Of a stretch of DNA of 64,000 nt, positions 50,972 to 60,852 are shown one piece after another. The notes beneath the pieces are model-generated. The model saw only the letters and a list, made by a program, of their open reading frames with translations, was not told the DNA's origin and made no database searches. Location of the stretch: positions 5,580,001-5,644,000 of the forward strand of contig NZ_CP043450.1 of the NCBI RefSeq assembly GCF_003286415.2, in the 5' to 3' direction. The position numbers were made by a program, and so were the translations under genes. Positions within the stretch are counted from its first letter, which is position 1; every line of letters begins with the position of its first letter. This stretch comes from Mucilaginibacter rubeus. GTDB lineage: Bacteria > Bacteroidota > Bacteroidia > Sphingobacteriales > Sphingobacteriaceae.

Positions 50972-52844
50972 TCATTTATCGCCGGTACGAAAAGGAGATG
51001 CAGGCAGACCTTCTTTGTTGTACAGGTTTGCGCCATCAGGGTTATCGGCCCAGGCATACCTAACATAAAGTGGTGCCGATATTTTATCATTCCAAACCAA
51101 TACTTTATCTCCCATAATAACAGCCTTTGCCCAAACAAACTTTTTATCCGCACCGGCTATCGCGAATTGCGATAGTTCTTCGCCATCCCATGCAACCAAG
51201 CCCGCTCCTGTATTCTTAAAGGTAATCTCTATTTTATTGCCCTCAATTTTAGCCGCCTGATATATCGGCCCCGATGATACTACCTTTAAATCACCATAAG
51301 CCACATTTTCGGCAGCGCGGGCAAGGCGCTCACCCACCGTTTTTTTATTGAGGGGATGAATATCGTTCCATTCACCGGCATCAATAGTTATAGCCATTCC
51401 GGTGTTGGGTAGCTCCAGAGCACTAAGCTGCCCCTCCCGCAATTGTGCCCAGTCGCTTTCGGCTGGTGAATATTGTACCTCATTAAAATTGGGAAGCTGA
51501 GCGTAAATAAACGGGATATTACCCTGCTGCCATTTGTTGCGCCAGTCGATAATAAGCGCTTTTAGCAGTGTCCCATATTCAGCCGCCCGGGCAGCATTGC
51601 TTTCGCCCTGGTACCAAACCATACCTTTAATGGTGTAATTGATAACGGGTGCTACCATAGTATTATAAAGCCCGGTTGGCTCATTCTGGGCCGAAAACTC
51701 CGGTTTTTCTTTAGCTGGTTCAAATACCTGTCCTACTTTATATTGCCAGTCGCCACGAAGGTCGATAGTATCTCCGGCTATCGTCAAACAATAGCGTTTA
51801 TCCGGTACAAAACCGCCTTTATCTTCTGTGTTAACCACCCGCACCACAATGATATTTTTACCAGGCTTTAATAATCCTGCAGGTACAGCATATCGCCTTG
51901 GCGGATACTGATAAGTAATGCTCCCTACCAGCTGCCCGTTCAAATAGGTCTGATCGGCATCTATTATTCTACCCAAAAAAAGTTTGCCCACTTTACCCTG
52001 TATGGATGCAGGCAGGTTTATTTCTTTTCTGAACCATACCACGCCATTAAGATTTTTTACGCCTTGATCGGCCCAGTAACCTGGCAGCCAGAAACGATGC
52101 CAGTTATGCGGGATGTACGTGGTATCATACCATGGTTTGCTCCCACTCAAACCTTTATCGGTTCCATATGCCGATGTATTGAGCGGATCAACAGGTTGCG
52201 GGAGTGTTTTCATCACGCTATCCATAAAAGTGGTGTTACCAAACTGTGCCGCCTACGCTTGAGTTGATGATACCTATGGGTACATGATATTTTTGATAGA
52301 GCTGCTTCGCAAAAAACCATGACGCAGCACCGAAGCTCAAAACAGTTCCAGGATCGGCCTTTATCCACTTACCGGGCAACAGATCTGGATGTTGTTTGGT
52401 TACATCGGCCTCGGTTTTAACAAAAAAATTCCTGATCTGTGGGTAATTAGCCTTGGAGATCTCATCAGAGTATTTTTCCTTTACACGCTCCATGGGTAAA
52501 ACCATATTCGACTGGCCCGAGCAAAACCATACATCGCCAATTAAAATATCATGGATAACGATCTGATTTTTACCGGTAAGTTCCATGGCATATGGGCCCC
52601 CGGCTTTCATCGGCGAAAGCGTGACTTTCCATATCCCATTTTGATTGGTAACTGTATAATAGGTTTTATGCTGAAAATTGATGGTTATTTTTTCGCCGGC
52701 ATCGGCCCATCCCCAGATCTTTACTTTCGCGTCCCGCTGCAATATCATGCCATCAGAAACCAACTGCGGCAAACGGATTGCAGCGTAAGCGGGCATTATA
52801 ACACAAGCGCACAGCAGGGCAAGCAATAGCTTTACTGACCTCAT
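50972..52844 (-). pseudogene. Sialate O-acetylesterase (SASA family), frameshifted
   Basis: Two reading frames make one product: 52236-52844 (202 residues, signal peptide, RLPQLVSDGMILQRD, the GQSNM nucleophile region VWFCSGQSNMVLPME, ending SSVGGTVW then stop) and 50972-52225 (417 residues, DSVMKTLPQPVDPL, MVWYQGESNAARAAEYGTLL, and the D-x-x-H in NDIHPLNKKTVGERLA). The joined length of about 620 residues is normal for the family. The break lies at 52225-52240, between GGT and NTTFMDS. Either the gene is inactivated or there is a sequencing error. Family members remove acetyl groups from sialic acids or xylan; its partner is the CE15 gene. Confidence 0.88.
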
Positions 52845-52905
52845 AACTCGAAAGATTGGTATTAACGGTTTATCTTACCAAAATAGTAAATAAAAAGCAA
52901 TTACT

Positions 52906-52920
52906 CAATCGATTGCGCAA
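52906..52920. promoter_or_regulatory. Palindromic candidate operator upstream of the esterase genes
   Basis: CAATCGATTG (52906-52915) overlaps TTGCGCAA (52913-52920), 62 nt upstream of the SASA start codon. The central CG and A/T arms resemble LacI-type or AraC-type sites, but no regulator gene is nearby. Confidence 0.35.
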
Positions 52921-53090
52921 ATCCATCTTTATTTACTTTTAACTAATGTCTAATATCTAAATCATCAAAACAGATAAATTATCGGCCTATTTTAAACACC
53001 ATAAGTTTAGTCAGTAAATGATCATAAGTATGCTGATTGTCTGCATTTCAATATTAATTTGTTTAACATCGCATTTATTAAAGGTGGCGG

Positions 53091-54920
53091 ATGGCTAAAA
53101 CAAGAAATATCAAACCCGAGCAAAAGATCTCATTCAAAGAACGGCTGTCTGCATTAAGCAACCTTCCCGAGTTTTTCAGTTTGGTTTGGCAAAGCAGTCC
53201 GGGTAAAACAACGATGAGTTTTTTGTTGCGCATTATCCGCTCGGCCATGCCGGTTGCCTTGTTGTATGTGGGTAAACTGATCATCGATCAGGTGGTGTTG
53301 CTTAACCGGCACGGTGGAAGCCAACATGAATTATGGAAATTGGTTATCATCGAATTTTTGCTGGCTATATTAACCGACGGCTTAAACAGGATGATAAGCC
53401 TGATAGATAGTCTGCTTGGGGATCTTTTTTCTAACTATACATCCATGCGCATCATGCGCCATGCGGCCACACTTGATCTCGAGCAATTTGAAGATTCTGT
53501 ATTTTATGATAAACTGGAACGGGCAAGGCAGCAAACCGTAGGCCGCACCGTGCTTTTATCACAAGTAATGAGCCAAATCCAGGATTTCATCTCCATCGCT
53601 TTTCTGCTTACCGGCTTATTAACTTTAAACCCCTGGTTAATTCTGTTATTACTCATATCCATTATCCCGTCATTTATGGGAGAAAGTTACTTTAACAGTC
53701 AGAATTACGCGTTAACCAGAAGCCAGACCCCTGAAAGAAGAGAGCTGGATTATGTACGCTACCTGGGCGCGAGCGATGAAACGGCAAAAGAAGTTAAGAT
53801 TTTTGGCCTTGCTGATTTTATCATCAACCGCTTTAAAACGCTATCAGATAAATTTTATACCGATAATAGCAAACTTGCTGTAAGACGTTCGGCCTGGGGC
53901 ACCTTCTTTTCCGTTTTGGGTAGTATCGGCTATTATGTGGCTTACGGGTTTATTATTTACCAAACGGTTACAGGTAAATCTTCGGTAGGTACACTTACTT
54001 TCCTCGCCGGTTCGTTCCGGCAGCTTAGCAGCCTGATGGAAAATTCGTTAAACCGTTTTACATCGGTATCACAGGGAGCCATCTACCTCAATGATTTTCA
54101 TGAGTTTTTTGAGATCAAACCAAAAATTACTGTGGCCGCATCTCCTTTACCATTTCCGAAACCGATAAAGCAAGGCTTCACATTTGAAGATGTAGGCTTT
54201 AAATATAACAATGCCGAATCATGGGCCAACCGGCACCTGAACTTTACCCTGCAACCCGGCGAAAAAATAGCATTGGTTGGTGAGAACGGCGCAGGCAAAA
54301 CTACGCTTGTTAAATTACTTGCCCGCTTATATGACCCTACTGAGGGGCGTATCCTGCTGGACGGCACCGACCTGCGAAACTACGACATTGCCGATCTCCG
54401 GCTAAACCTCGGTATTATTTTTCAGGATTATATCCGTTACCAGATGAGTTTTTCGCAGAATATCGCGGTTGGAAATATTGATGAGCAGGCCAATATTGAA
54501 TTGATCCGTAAGGCTGCTCATGAGAGCCTCGCCGACACATTGGCTGCCAGGCTTCCATTGGGATATGACCAATGGTTAGGCAGGCGGTTTAATGAGGGAG
54601 TGGAACTATCTGGCGGGGAATGGCAAAAAGTTGCGCTGGCAAGGGCTTATATGAAGGATGCGCAGGTACTTATTCTTGACGAACCTACAGCCGCTCTTGA
54701 CGCCCGTGCGGAGTACGAGGTTTTCCAGCGTTTTTCGTCTTTGACCCAGGGCAAATCGGCAGTGCTTATTTCACACAGGTTTTCAACAGCAAGGCTGGCC
54801 GACCGGATCATTGTTTTAGAAAGGGGCTGCATTCTTGAAGCCGGCACACATGAACAACTCATGGCCAACAATGGCCGCTATGCCGAACTTTTCAACTTAC
54901 AGGCTGCCGGGTATCAATAA
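53091..54920 (+). CDS. ABC transporter, fused permease and ATPase (exporter type)
   Basis: A 609-residue half-transporter. The membrane domain (about 40-340) has about six segments. The ATPase domain shows Walker A VGENGAGKTTLVKLL (about 397), Q-loop, the signature VELSGGEWQKVALARAY (about 507), Walker B AQVLILDEPTAALD and the H-loop SHRFST. The closest type is the lipid or peptide exporter ABCB/MsbA-like, without a peptidase domain. It forms a homodimer or pairs with another half. Substrate unknown. It is preceded by about 170 bp of A/T-rich sequence and divergent from the esterase genes. Confidence 0.92.
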   Translation: MAKTRNIKPEQKISFKERLSALSNLPEFFSLVWQSSPGKTTMSFLLRIIRSAMPVALLYVGKLIIDQVVLLNRHGGSQHELWKLVIIEFLLAILTDGLNRMISLIDSLLGDLFSNYTSMRIMRHAATLDLEQFEDSVFYDKLERARQQTVGRTVLLSQVMSQIQDFISIAFLLTGLLTLNPWLILLLLISIIPSFMGESYFNSQNYALTRSQTPERRELDYVRYLGASDETAKEVKIFGLADFIINRFKTLSDKFYTDNSKLAVRRSAWGTFFSVLGSIGYYVAYGFIIYQTVTGKSSVGTLTFLAGSFRQLSSLMENSLNRFTSVSQGAIYLNDFHEFFEIKPKITVAASPLPFPKPIKQGFTFEDVGFKYNNAESWANRHLNFTLQPGEKIALVGENGAGKTTLVKLLARLYDPTEGRILLDGTDLRNYDIADLRLNLGIIFQDYIRYQMSFSQNIAVGNIDEQANIELIRKAAHESLADTLAARLPLGYDQWLGRRFNEGVELSGGEWQKVALARAYMKDAQVLILDEPTAALDARAEYEVFQRFSSLTQGKSAVLISHRFSTARLADRIIVLERGCILEAGTHEQLMANNGRYAELFNLQAAGYQ

Positions 54921-55208
54921 AAAATCCAGGTTCACAGATTAACCCAATTTTGTTTCAGTGGTATATCCCTTATGCCTTTCAGTAAACTTTTTCACCCAAC
55001 ACCATTGATTACCAGGCGACAGAAGGGCCATTTTGGTGTAAAACGAGATAAAACGACCAAACAATGAGAGTATTTGACTAATAGGTTAAATAAATAATAA
55101 GGCATTTTTATCTTGCTTTAAACAGCCAGTTATAAACAATCAAGTGTTAATACACACTTGCTCCGGTTCACTGATCCCGGATTTTAACAAACCATTACCT
55201 ATTGCCTT

Positions 55209-57665
55209 ATGATCATAAAAAAAGGTTTGCTTTTTCTCCTGCCCGCTATTTTTTTCAGGATGACTGTTTTTGGTCAAACAGCAAGTCCGGAAAGCAAAAT
55301 CCCACCGCTTTTACAACAATTTGGAGAAAAATTTCCGCAGGAAAAAGTTCACCTGCATTTGGATAGAAATAATCACTCAAGCGGCGATACCTTGCGCTTT
55401 AGGGCTTATGTAGTAAATGCTCAAAACAACCAATTTACAGATCTTAGCAAAGTTTTATACGTTGATCTTTTAAACAGTCAGGATTCCCGTGTTATCGAAC
55501 TCCGGTTTCCAGTTAATGATGGCGGCGTATCCGGTTGGGTTGCTCTTCCTGACAGCATGGAAAGAGGCACTTATACTTTACGCGCCTACACTGCCTGGAT
55601 GCGAAATTTTAAACCTGAATTATTTTATCATACCAGCTTAAAAATAGGAAACCCGGCAAATTCCAAACAGAGTATCCCCAGGGAAACCAAAAAGACTCGT
55701 AATGACGAGCTCCACAACATTCAATTTTTTCCGGAAGGTGGTGATCTGGTAAATGGCATTACCTCAGTTATAGCATTCAAAGCCATCAATAATACCGGAT
55801 TAGGCGAGGATGTATCAGGAACAATTACAGATGAAAGCGGAAAGATATTGTCAAACCTTCAATCTTCATTTGCGGGCATGGGCAGGTTTAATCTCACACC
55901 TACTCAAGGCCATAGTTATGAAGCCCATGTCAGGTTTAAGGATGGGGTTACAAAAAAAGTTACTTTACCTGTTGCTTTGACCTCCGGATATGCTTTGGCT
56001 GTAAACAACCAGGATAAAGCTAATGTAATTATACAGGTGATGGCCGGTGGTTTGAAAGCTACTGAGCCGGTTTGGCTGGCCGCTCAGGCAAACAATAAGC
56101 TGATCAGCTTAACAAAGCTTGATCTTTCAAATAATCAGGGCAGTATTTCCATTCCTAAACGAACGTTGCCTACCGGCATTGTTCAATTCACCCTTTTTAA
56201 TAACCTTTCAGAACCTAAAGCCGAACGTTTGATATTTATAGACCGGCATGATCAGCTCCGTTTAAATGCAGGTACACCAAAAATATTATCAACAAATTCT
56301 GTTATTCAAATCCCGATTGAGGCTACAGATCAGTTAGCAAATCCGGTTAGCGCAAATTTTTCAGTAGCTGTTGTAAACCGAAAAACTCCGGTTGACAGCA
56401 CAACCCTAACGCCTTCCATTTTATCCGATCTGCTGTTGACATCCGATCTTAATGGCTATATTGAATACCCTAATCATTATTTCAAAAGCCGGGAACCGCA
56501 AATCAGCTTACAGCTCGACAATTTAATGCTGACACAGGGTTGGCGAAGATTTATATGGAAAGACCTTTTAGCCGGTAAATTTCCGGATGTGATTTACCCG
56601 GCTCAAACACAACAAACGTTAAGCGGCAAAATACAAACAGGCAAAGGCTCAACTTTACCCAAACAAAATGTTATGCTGGTATCAAAAGGCGATTCGGCAT
56701 TTACAATACGCACCGTGACCGATAGCAAAGGAAGGTTTACTTTTAATTTGCCCGACCTGCAGGAGCAACATCAATTTTCGATAATAGCATCTACAGATAG
56801 TAAAGATATCAACATTATCCTTGATCAATTTGCACCTGCCGATTCAACTGGTTATGTTGTAAAGGAAGAATTGTCCAATTATCCTGCACAATCCCCAACT
56901 AACCAAGCGCACACCATCAAAAACGGAACGCGCCAGTTAAGTGAAGTTGTTGTGAAATCAAAAAAACTAAGCGCCACTGAAAAGGCTGTCGCGCCATCGG
57001 CAAACTTTAATGGTGCTGGAAACGCCAATCAAATCATCACCTATAAAGACCTCAACCATTGCGATAACCTGGAAATTTGTTTGGAGGGAAGATTAGTCGG
57101 CGTATATTTTAGAATAAAAAAAGACCCGTTTAGCCATGGTTACACAAAAGTCCCTTACAGCACCGGCGGCTTAAACAAACCTATGTTATTTGTGCTTGAC
57201 GGAGTTCCAATACAGCCAGGCCAGATATCCTTAAACAGCATACCGGCAGGCAATGTGCAAAGTATAGAAGTACTGCGTTCAGGTTCATTAATTGCGGCTT
57301 ATGGCCTGGCCGGCAGCGGCGGTGTATTGGTGATCACCACCAAAAAAGGTGGCATCAATTATAATGAGATGGATGAGCCGGAGGATATAACTGTTACATC
57401 AACACCAGGTGTAATTAACTTTACTTATAACGGATATCAAAAATACCGGGAGTTTTATGTGCCGAAGTACCCGGTAGCCGATAGGACAAAAAGGAACTCG
57501 CCCGAAACTCTGTTTTGGAACCCGGTAGTAAAAACCGACGATAGAGGACAATCGGTATTGGAATTTCCTATTGGCGCTGATGTAAAAAATATAGCTCTTA
57601 CGATTGAAGGTATTTCAGGCGATGGAAAAATAGGTTACCACTACCAGGAATATGCTATTAAATAA
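55209..57665 (+). CDS. Macroglobulin-like/TonB-plug-domain protein, paralogue 3
   Basis: An 818-residue paralogue of the proteins at 41781 and 44578. Signal peptide (MIIKKGLLFLLPAIFFRMTV then FGQT), MG2-like start (EKVHLHLDRNNHSSGDTLRF), beta-domains with NSQDSRVIELRFPVNDGG, carboxypeptidase-like part (TLSGKIQTGKGSTLPKQNVM), and one plug-like segment (about 600-712, ending AGSGGVLVITTKKGG). It has no barrel and lacks the extra domain of paralogue 1. Unlike paralogues 1 and 2 it is followed by a carboxypeptidase-like-domain gene, 13 bp downstream. Confidence 0.85.
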   Translation: MIIKKGLLFLLPAIFFRMTVFGQTASPESKIPPLLQQFGEKFPQEKVHLHLDRNNHSSGDTLRFRAYVVNAQNNQFTDLSKVLYVDLLNSQDSRVIELRFPVNDGGVSGWVALPDSMERGTYTLRAYTAWMRNFKPELFYHTSLKIGNPANSKQSIPRETKKTRNDELHNIQFFPEGGDLVNGITSVIAFKAINNTGLGEDVSGTITDESGKILSNLQSSFAGMGRFNLTPTQGHSYEAHVRFKDGVTKKVTLPVALTSGYALAVNNQDKANVIIQVMAGGLKATEPVWLAAQANNKLISLTKLDLSNNQGSISIPKRTLPTGIVQFTLFNNLSEPKAERLIFIDRHDQLRLNAGTPKILSTNSVIQIPIEATDQLANPVSANFSVAVVNRKTPVDSTTLTPSILSDLLLTSDLNGYIEYPNHYFKSREPQISLQLDNLMLTQGWRRFIWKDLLAGKFPDVIYPAQTQQTLSGKIQTGKGSTLPKQNVMLVSKGDSAFTIRTVTDSKGRFTFNLPDLQEQHQFSIIASTDSKDINIILDQFAPADSTGYVVKEELSNYPAQSPTNQAHTIKNGTRQLSEVVVKSKKLSATEKAVAPSANFNGAGNANQIITYKDLNHCDNLEICLEGRLVGVYFRIKKDPFSHGYTKVPYSTGGLNKPMLFVLDGVPIQPGQISLNSIPAGNVQSIEVLRSGSLIAAYGLAGSGGVLVITTKKGGINYNEMDEPEDITVTSTPGVINFTYNGYQKYREFYVPKYPVADRTKRNSPETLFWNPVVKTDDRGQSVLEFPIGADVKNIALTIEGISGDGKIGYHYQEYAIK

Positions 57666-57678
57666 GCGTAACAGGATC

Positions 57679-58968
57679 ATGAAGAAAATACTAACTATCA
57701 TTTTTTGTCTTTTTGTTACTCATGCTTTTGGCCAGCAGCAAATTAGCGGTAAAGTAACTGACGAAAAAGGCAGCCCGCTGGTAAACGCAAGTGTATTTAT
57801 TGCTGAATCGAAAAACGGCACTATGACCGATACCAGCGGCCATTTTAAACTCACATTGCAGGCCAAAGGGAATTTCAAAATTGTAGTTTCTTATATCGGC
57901 TATAAAACCACCGCCAGGGCATTAAACACCAGCTCTATTTCATCAAACATTGATTTTGTTTTAACTCCCGTAAGTCATCAGCTAAAGGACGTTATAGTTA
58001 CTTCTAAAGCCAGTAATAACTGGAAACGTTGGGGAGCAATGTTTACAGAACAATTTATCGGCACATCGGCATTCGCCGCACACTGTACCATTACCAATCC
58101 CGAAGTGATTGGCTTTGATTATGACGATGCCAAACAGGAGCTTCATGCCTACGCCTCCGAGCCATTAATTATCAGGAATGAAGATCTTGGCTACCTGGTA
58201 TCGCTAACCCTGGTTGACTTTACATTTTACACATCAAAAAACGAAGTTGATTACCAGGGTTATTACTTATTTAAAGAAATAGACGGAAACGAGCGGAGGA
58301 AGGCTACCTGGGAACAAAACCGGCTGAAAGCTTATTCATTGTCGTTTATGCATTTTACCCGGGCGCTATACAACGACAAACTGAAAGAAGAAGGTTTTGA
58401 AGTGCGGCAGTTTAGCGCGGGAAACATCAGGGAAAAAGAAAGAATTGAAAAACTTTATGCACAAAAACTTAACACATACCTGGACTCGGCAAAAATTGAG
58501 AAAAACAAACTCTTAGACACCAATCAGATAGCTTCCAAAATATTTAATAAAGACTCGCTGCGATATTACAAAAAGATACTGACTAATAAATCCGAGATAA
58601 AAATGAGTGAGCCATTAAAGGCTAAAGACATTTCAGCGAAATCAGAAAACAACATTACCTTAAATTTTAAAGATCAGCTGCAGGTTGTTTATAAAAAGAT
58701 CAAAGAACCTGAAGAATATTATAACTACCGTAACCACGCCGCCTTAACCACCGAAAGCACAACAGTTCAAAGTACTGGTATAAGTACAAGCCAGCTGATT
58801 ATGCCCACCAAACAATATCCTTTTACCGAGCTACTGCTGGAGAAAGGCATCCCGGTAGAAATTACAGAAAATGGCTATTACAACAATACCAACCTGTACC
58901 TTAACGGCTTTTGGGGATGGTGGGAAAAAATGGCAACCAAATTGCCTTATGATTATGAGCCTAATTAA
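57679..58968 (+). CDS. Secreted carboxypeptidase-like-domain protein
   Basis: A 429-residue protein with a signal peptide (MKKILTIIFCLFVTHAFG) and an N-terminal carboxypeptidase-regulatory-like domain (ISGKVTDEKGSPLVNASVFI, about 20-105, with the linker VIVTSKASNNWKR). The rest has no clear family; it has charged helical stretches (about 265-330) and an aromatic-rich end (NGFWGWWEKMATKLPYDYEP). The start at 57679 has an AGGA-type site just before; the upstream in-frame TTA/ATG options inside the previous gene are ignored. It sits 13 bp after paralogue 3 and is probably co-transcribed. Confidence 0.8.
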   Translation: MKKILTIIFCLFVTHAFGQQQISGKVTDEKGSPLVNASVFIAESKNGTMTDTSGHFKLTLQAKGNFKIVVSYIGYKTTARALNTSSISSNIDFVLTPVSHQLKDVIVTSKASNNWKRWGAMFTEQFIGTSAFAAHCTITNPEVIGFDYDDAKQELHAYASEPLIIRNEDLGYLVSLTLVDFTFYTSKNEVDYQGYYLFKEIDGNERRKATWEQNRLKAYSLSFMHFTRALYNDKLKEEGFEVRQFSAGNIREKERIEKLYAQKLNTYLDSAKIEKNKLLDTNQIASKIFNKDSLRYYKKILTNKSEIKMSEPLKAKDISAKSENNITLNFKDQLQVVYKKIKEPEEYYNYRNHAALTTESTTVQSTGISTSQLIMPTKQYPFTELLLEKGIPVEITENGYYNNTNLYLNGFWGWWEKMATKLPYDYEPN

Positions 58969-58974
58969 TACTTT

Positions 58975-60003
58975 TTATTTATCTGCAATGTGATATTGAG
59001 TTTTGACGCTATCATAAGTAGCCATATGCGCGTTTGTGTTTCCTTGTTTATCAACAAAGGTTTCGCCCCAGCTAAAGGGCTCCCAAATAAAAGTGCCCTT
59101 AACTTTATTGCCGGGTAATGAAAACGCCACGTCATTCACCTCACGTTTGAGTTGTGAGTATTCAACTACTATAACATCTTGTTTATAAAGGGTGTTAAGA
59201 TCTGTCAGATTGTTCCGTAAACTGTCAGGTGTGCCATGCCATTCGGGATAGTATGATTCGCCAATGATATCGAATTTAACTCCCCTTTTAAGCATATTAT
59301 CAACAAAGTACCTCGACTCGGCATTTTGCCCGCCACAGGCTATGTGCAGCATAACCTTAATCTTGCCGCTCACCTCTCTTACCGTATTTGTACCGGCCTT
59401 CAGGAAACCGGCAAGCGTATCCAGGTTTTTAGCGCGACCATCGGGCCATAAAATACCATGATTAATTTCATTACCTACCTGCACCATATCGGGCAGGGTG
59501 CCCTGCTGTTTAAGGGTAAGCAGGGTAAGCCTCGTAAATGCTTTTATAGAATCCTGTAATTGCTGGTTATTGAGATTTTTCCACGCGGCCGGTTTATGTT
59601 GATGGCCCGGATCGGCCCAGGTATCGCTGTAATGAAAATCAAGTAAAAAGCCCATTCCGGCATCCTTAATGCGTAAAGCCATCTTTTTGGTATCCTCCAA
59701 ACCACAATAAGCCTTTGCCGAATAACCGCTATCGGCTTTGGGATTATTGAAAACGCGGAGCCTCACGTAGTTAAAGCCATGATCTTTCAAAATAATGAAC
59801 GGGTCTTTGCTTACGCCATTATCATAAAACTTGTGTCCTTCGGCTTCCAGTTGGGGGATAAAGGAAATATCGGCTCCCATGATTAGCTTAAGCTTGACCG
59901 GAACATTTTTAGCCGGTGAAGGTTTATAAGCCGATAACGCCCCTATACCTATAATGCTTAATGCTATCAGTAATATTTTGTTTACGCTAAACCTGTGTTC
60001 CAT
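58975..60003 (-). CDS. Arabinogalactan endo-beta-1,4-galactanase (GH53)
   Basis: A 342-residue secreted glycoside hydrolase. The catalytic proton donor is in MVQVGNEINHGIL and the nucleophile Glu in DVIVVEYSQL. Other blocks: MGADISFIPQLEAEGHKFYD and GFNYVRLRVFNNP, and FLLDFHYSDTWADPGHQ. It cleaves beta-1,4-galactan side chains of pectin. The signal anchor begins MEHRFSVNKILLIALSIIG; the ATG at 60003 is favoured over an upstream TTG at 60024, next to a -7 element. It is convergent with the carboxypeptidase-like gene, 6 bp apart. Confidence 0.92.
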   Translation of the reverse strand: MEHRFSVNKILLIALSIIGIGALSAYKPSPAKNVPVKLKLIMGADISFIPQLEAEGHKFYDNGVSKDPFIILKDHGFNYVRLRVFNNPKADSGYSAKAYCGLEDTKKMALRIKDAGMGFLLDFHYSDTWADPGHQHKPAAWKNLNNQQLQDSIKAFTRLTLLTLKQQGTLPDMVQVGNEINHGILWPDGRAKNLDTLAGFLKAGTNTVREVSGKIKVMLHIACGGQNAESRYFVDNMLKRGVKFDIIGESYYPEWHGTPDSLRNNLTDLNTLYKQDVIVVEYSQLKREVNDVAFSLPGNKVKGTFIWEPFSWGETFVDKQGNTNAHMATYDSVKTQYHIADK

Positions 60004-60021
60004 ATTAGTTGTGTTGATAAC

Positions 60022-60029
60022 CAAATTTA
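60022..60029 (-). promoter_or_regulatory. Bacteroidota -7 element of the GH53 gene
   Basis: Minus-strand TAAATTTG, 18 nt before the ATG at 60003. Confidence 0.55.
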
Positions 60030-60106
60030 CATAGTATATTTAATCATAGTTCTGTAAAGGTTATAGAAATTGATCTACATTAAGATAACTCCCCCCATCC
60101 GTTATC

Positions 60107-60114
60107 TAATTTTG
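60107..60114 (+). promoter_or_regulatory. Bacteroidota -7 element (TAATTTTG) of the thioredoxin-like gene
   Basis: A TAnnTTTG match 2 nt before an ATG at 60117. Transcription would start around 60119-60122, so that ATG would be untranscribed and the ATG at 60165 is favoured. Confidence 0.6.
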
Positions 60115-60164
60115 CGATGTTAAACGGTTCGCCGTTAGTTAATTATTATACAAGAAAACACATT

Positions 60165-60725
60165 ATGAATTTTACAGCTTATCAAGAGCTATTTTTCGAT
60201 ATTTTAAACAGCCCTAATCCGCCGGCTCCGTACGATAACCCGGATTATTTAAATTATACAAAGCTTAATTGGTCGCGCCAGCAACGCTGGCTAAAGGTTG
60301 GTGTATTAAATCCTGATCTGACTGCCGCTATTGAAAAGATCAGTAAACCACAAACATGGACGGTAATTACAGAAGCCTGGTGCGGCGATGCCTCGCACAC
60401 CATACCGTTTCTGCACCGTCTTTCGGAGCTTAACCCGCTCATTAAAGTTGACTACCAGTTAAGGGATTCGCCGCCATTTTTAATTGAAAGCTACCTTACC
60501 AACGGCACCCGGTCAATCCCGAAGATCATTATTTCGGATGAAAACAATCAGGACCTGGGCACCTGGGGACCGCGACCGGCAGAGTGCCAGCGCTTATACC
60601 TGCAAATGGTTAAAGACCACGTTGAAATGAGCGAGAAGAAGATAGTGTTACAAAAATGGTATAATGAAGATAAAGGCGTAAGCTTTCAGCTGGAGTTTTT
60701 GGATATTATTAATCATACACTATGA
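60165..60725 (+). CDS. Thioredoxin-family protein
   Basis: A 186-residue thioredoxin-like protein. The active-site region reads EAWCGDASHTIPFLHRL, a single-cysteine W-C-G-D motif, and the cis-Pro region is RSIPKIIISD. This type is common in Bacteroidota and carries no second redox Cys, so it may not be a classic disulfide reductase. No signal peptide is present. It starts at MNFTAYQELFFDIL; the upstream ATG at 60117 overlaps the promoter. A palindromic repeat follows the stop by 24 nt. Confidence 0.85.
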   Translation: MNFTAYQELFFDILNSPNPPAPYDNPDYLNYTKLNWSRQQRWLKVGVLNPDLTAAIEKISKPQTWTVITEAWCGDASHTIPFLHRLSELNPLIKVDYQLRDSPPFLIESYLTNGTRSIPKIIISDENNQDLGTWGPRPAECQRLYLQMVKDHVEMSEKKIVLQKWYNEDKGVSFQLEFLDIINHTL

Positions 60726-60749
60726 TTCTGGCCAAAATGATAAAAAAGT

Positions 60750-60834
60750 CGTCATTGCTGTAAGGAACGAAGCAATCCCAAACTATACAGAGCGGCTCTG
60801 CTAATCGGGGATTGCTTCGTTCCTCGCAATGACG
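60750..60834. repeat. Palindromic intergenic repeat, copy 3
   Basis: An 85-nt relative of the copies at 3829 and 12857. Arms CGTCATTGC... and ...GCAATGACG; its inner stem GGAACGAAGC/GCTTCGTTCC replaces GGCACGAAGC/GCTTCGTGCC of copy 1, a compensating pair change. The loop AAACTATACAGAGCGG-CTCTGCTAATC matches copy 2. It lies between convergent genes (thioredoxin + and phytase -). Confidence 0.9.
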
Positions 60835-60852
60835 TCTTCTTATGTTTTGTTG

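Noticed and set aside
52225..52240. Programmed frameshift in the SASA gene
   Set aside because: No slippery heptamer or downstream structure that I can recognise at the junction; inactivation or error is simpler.
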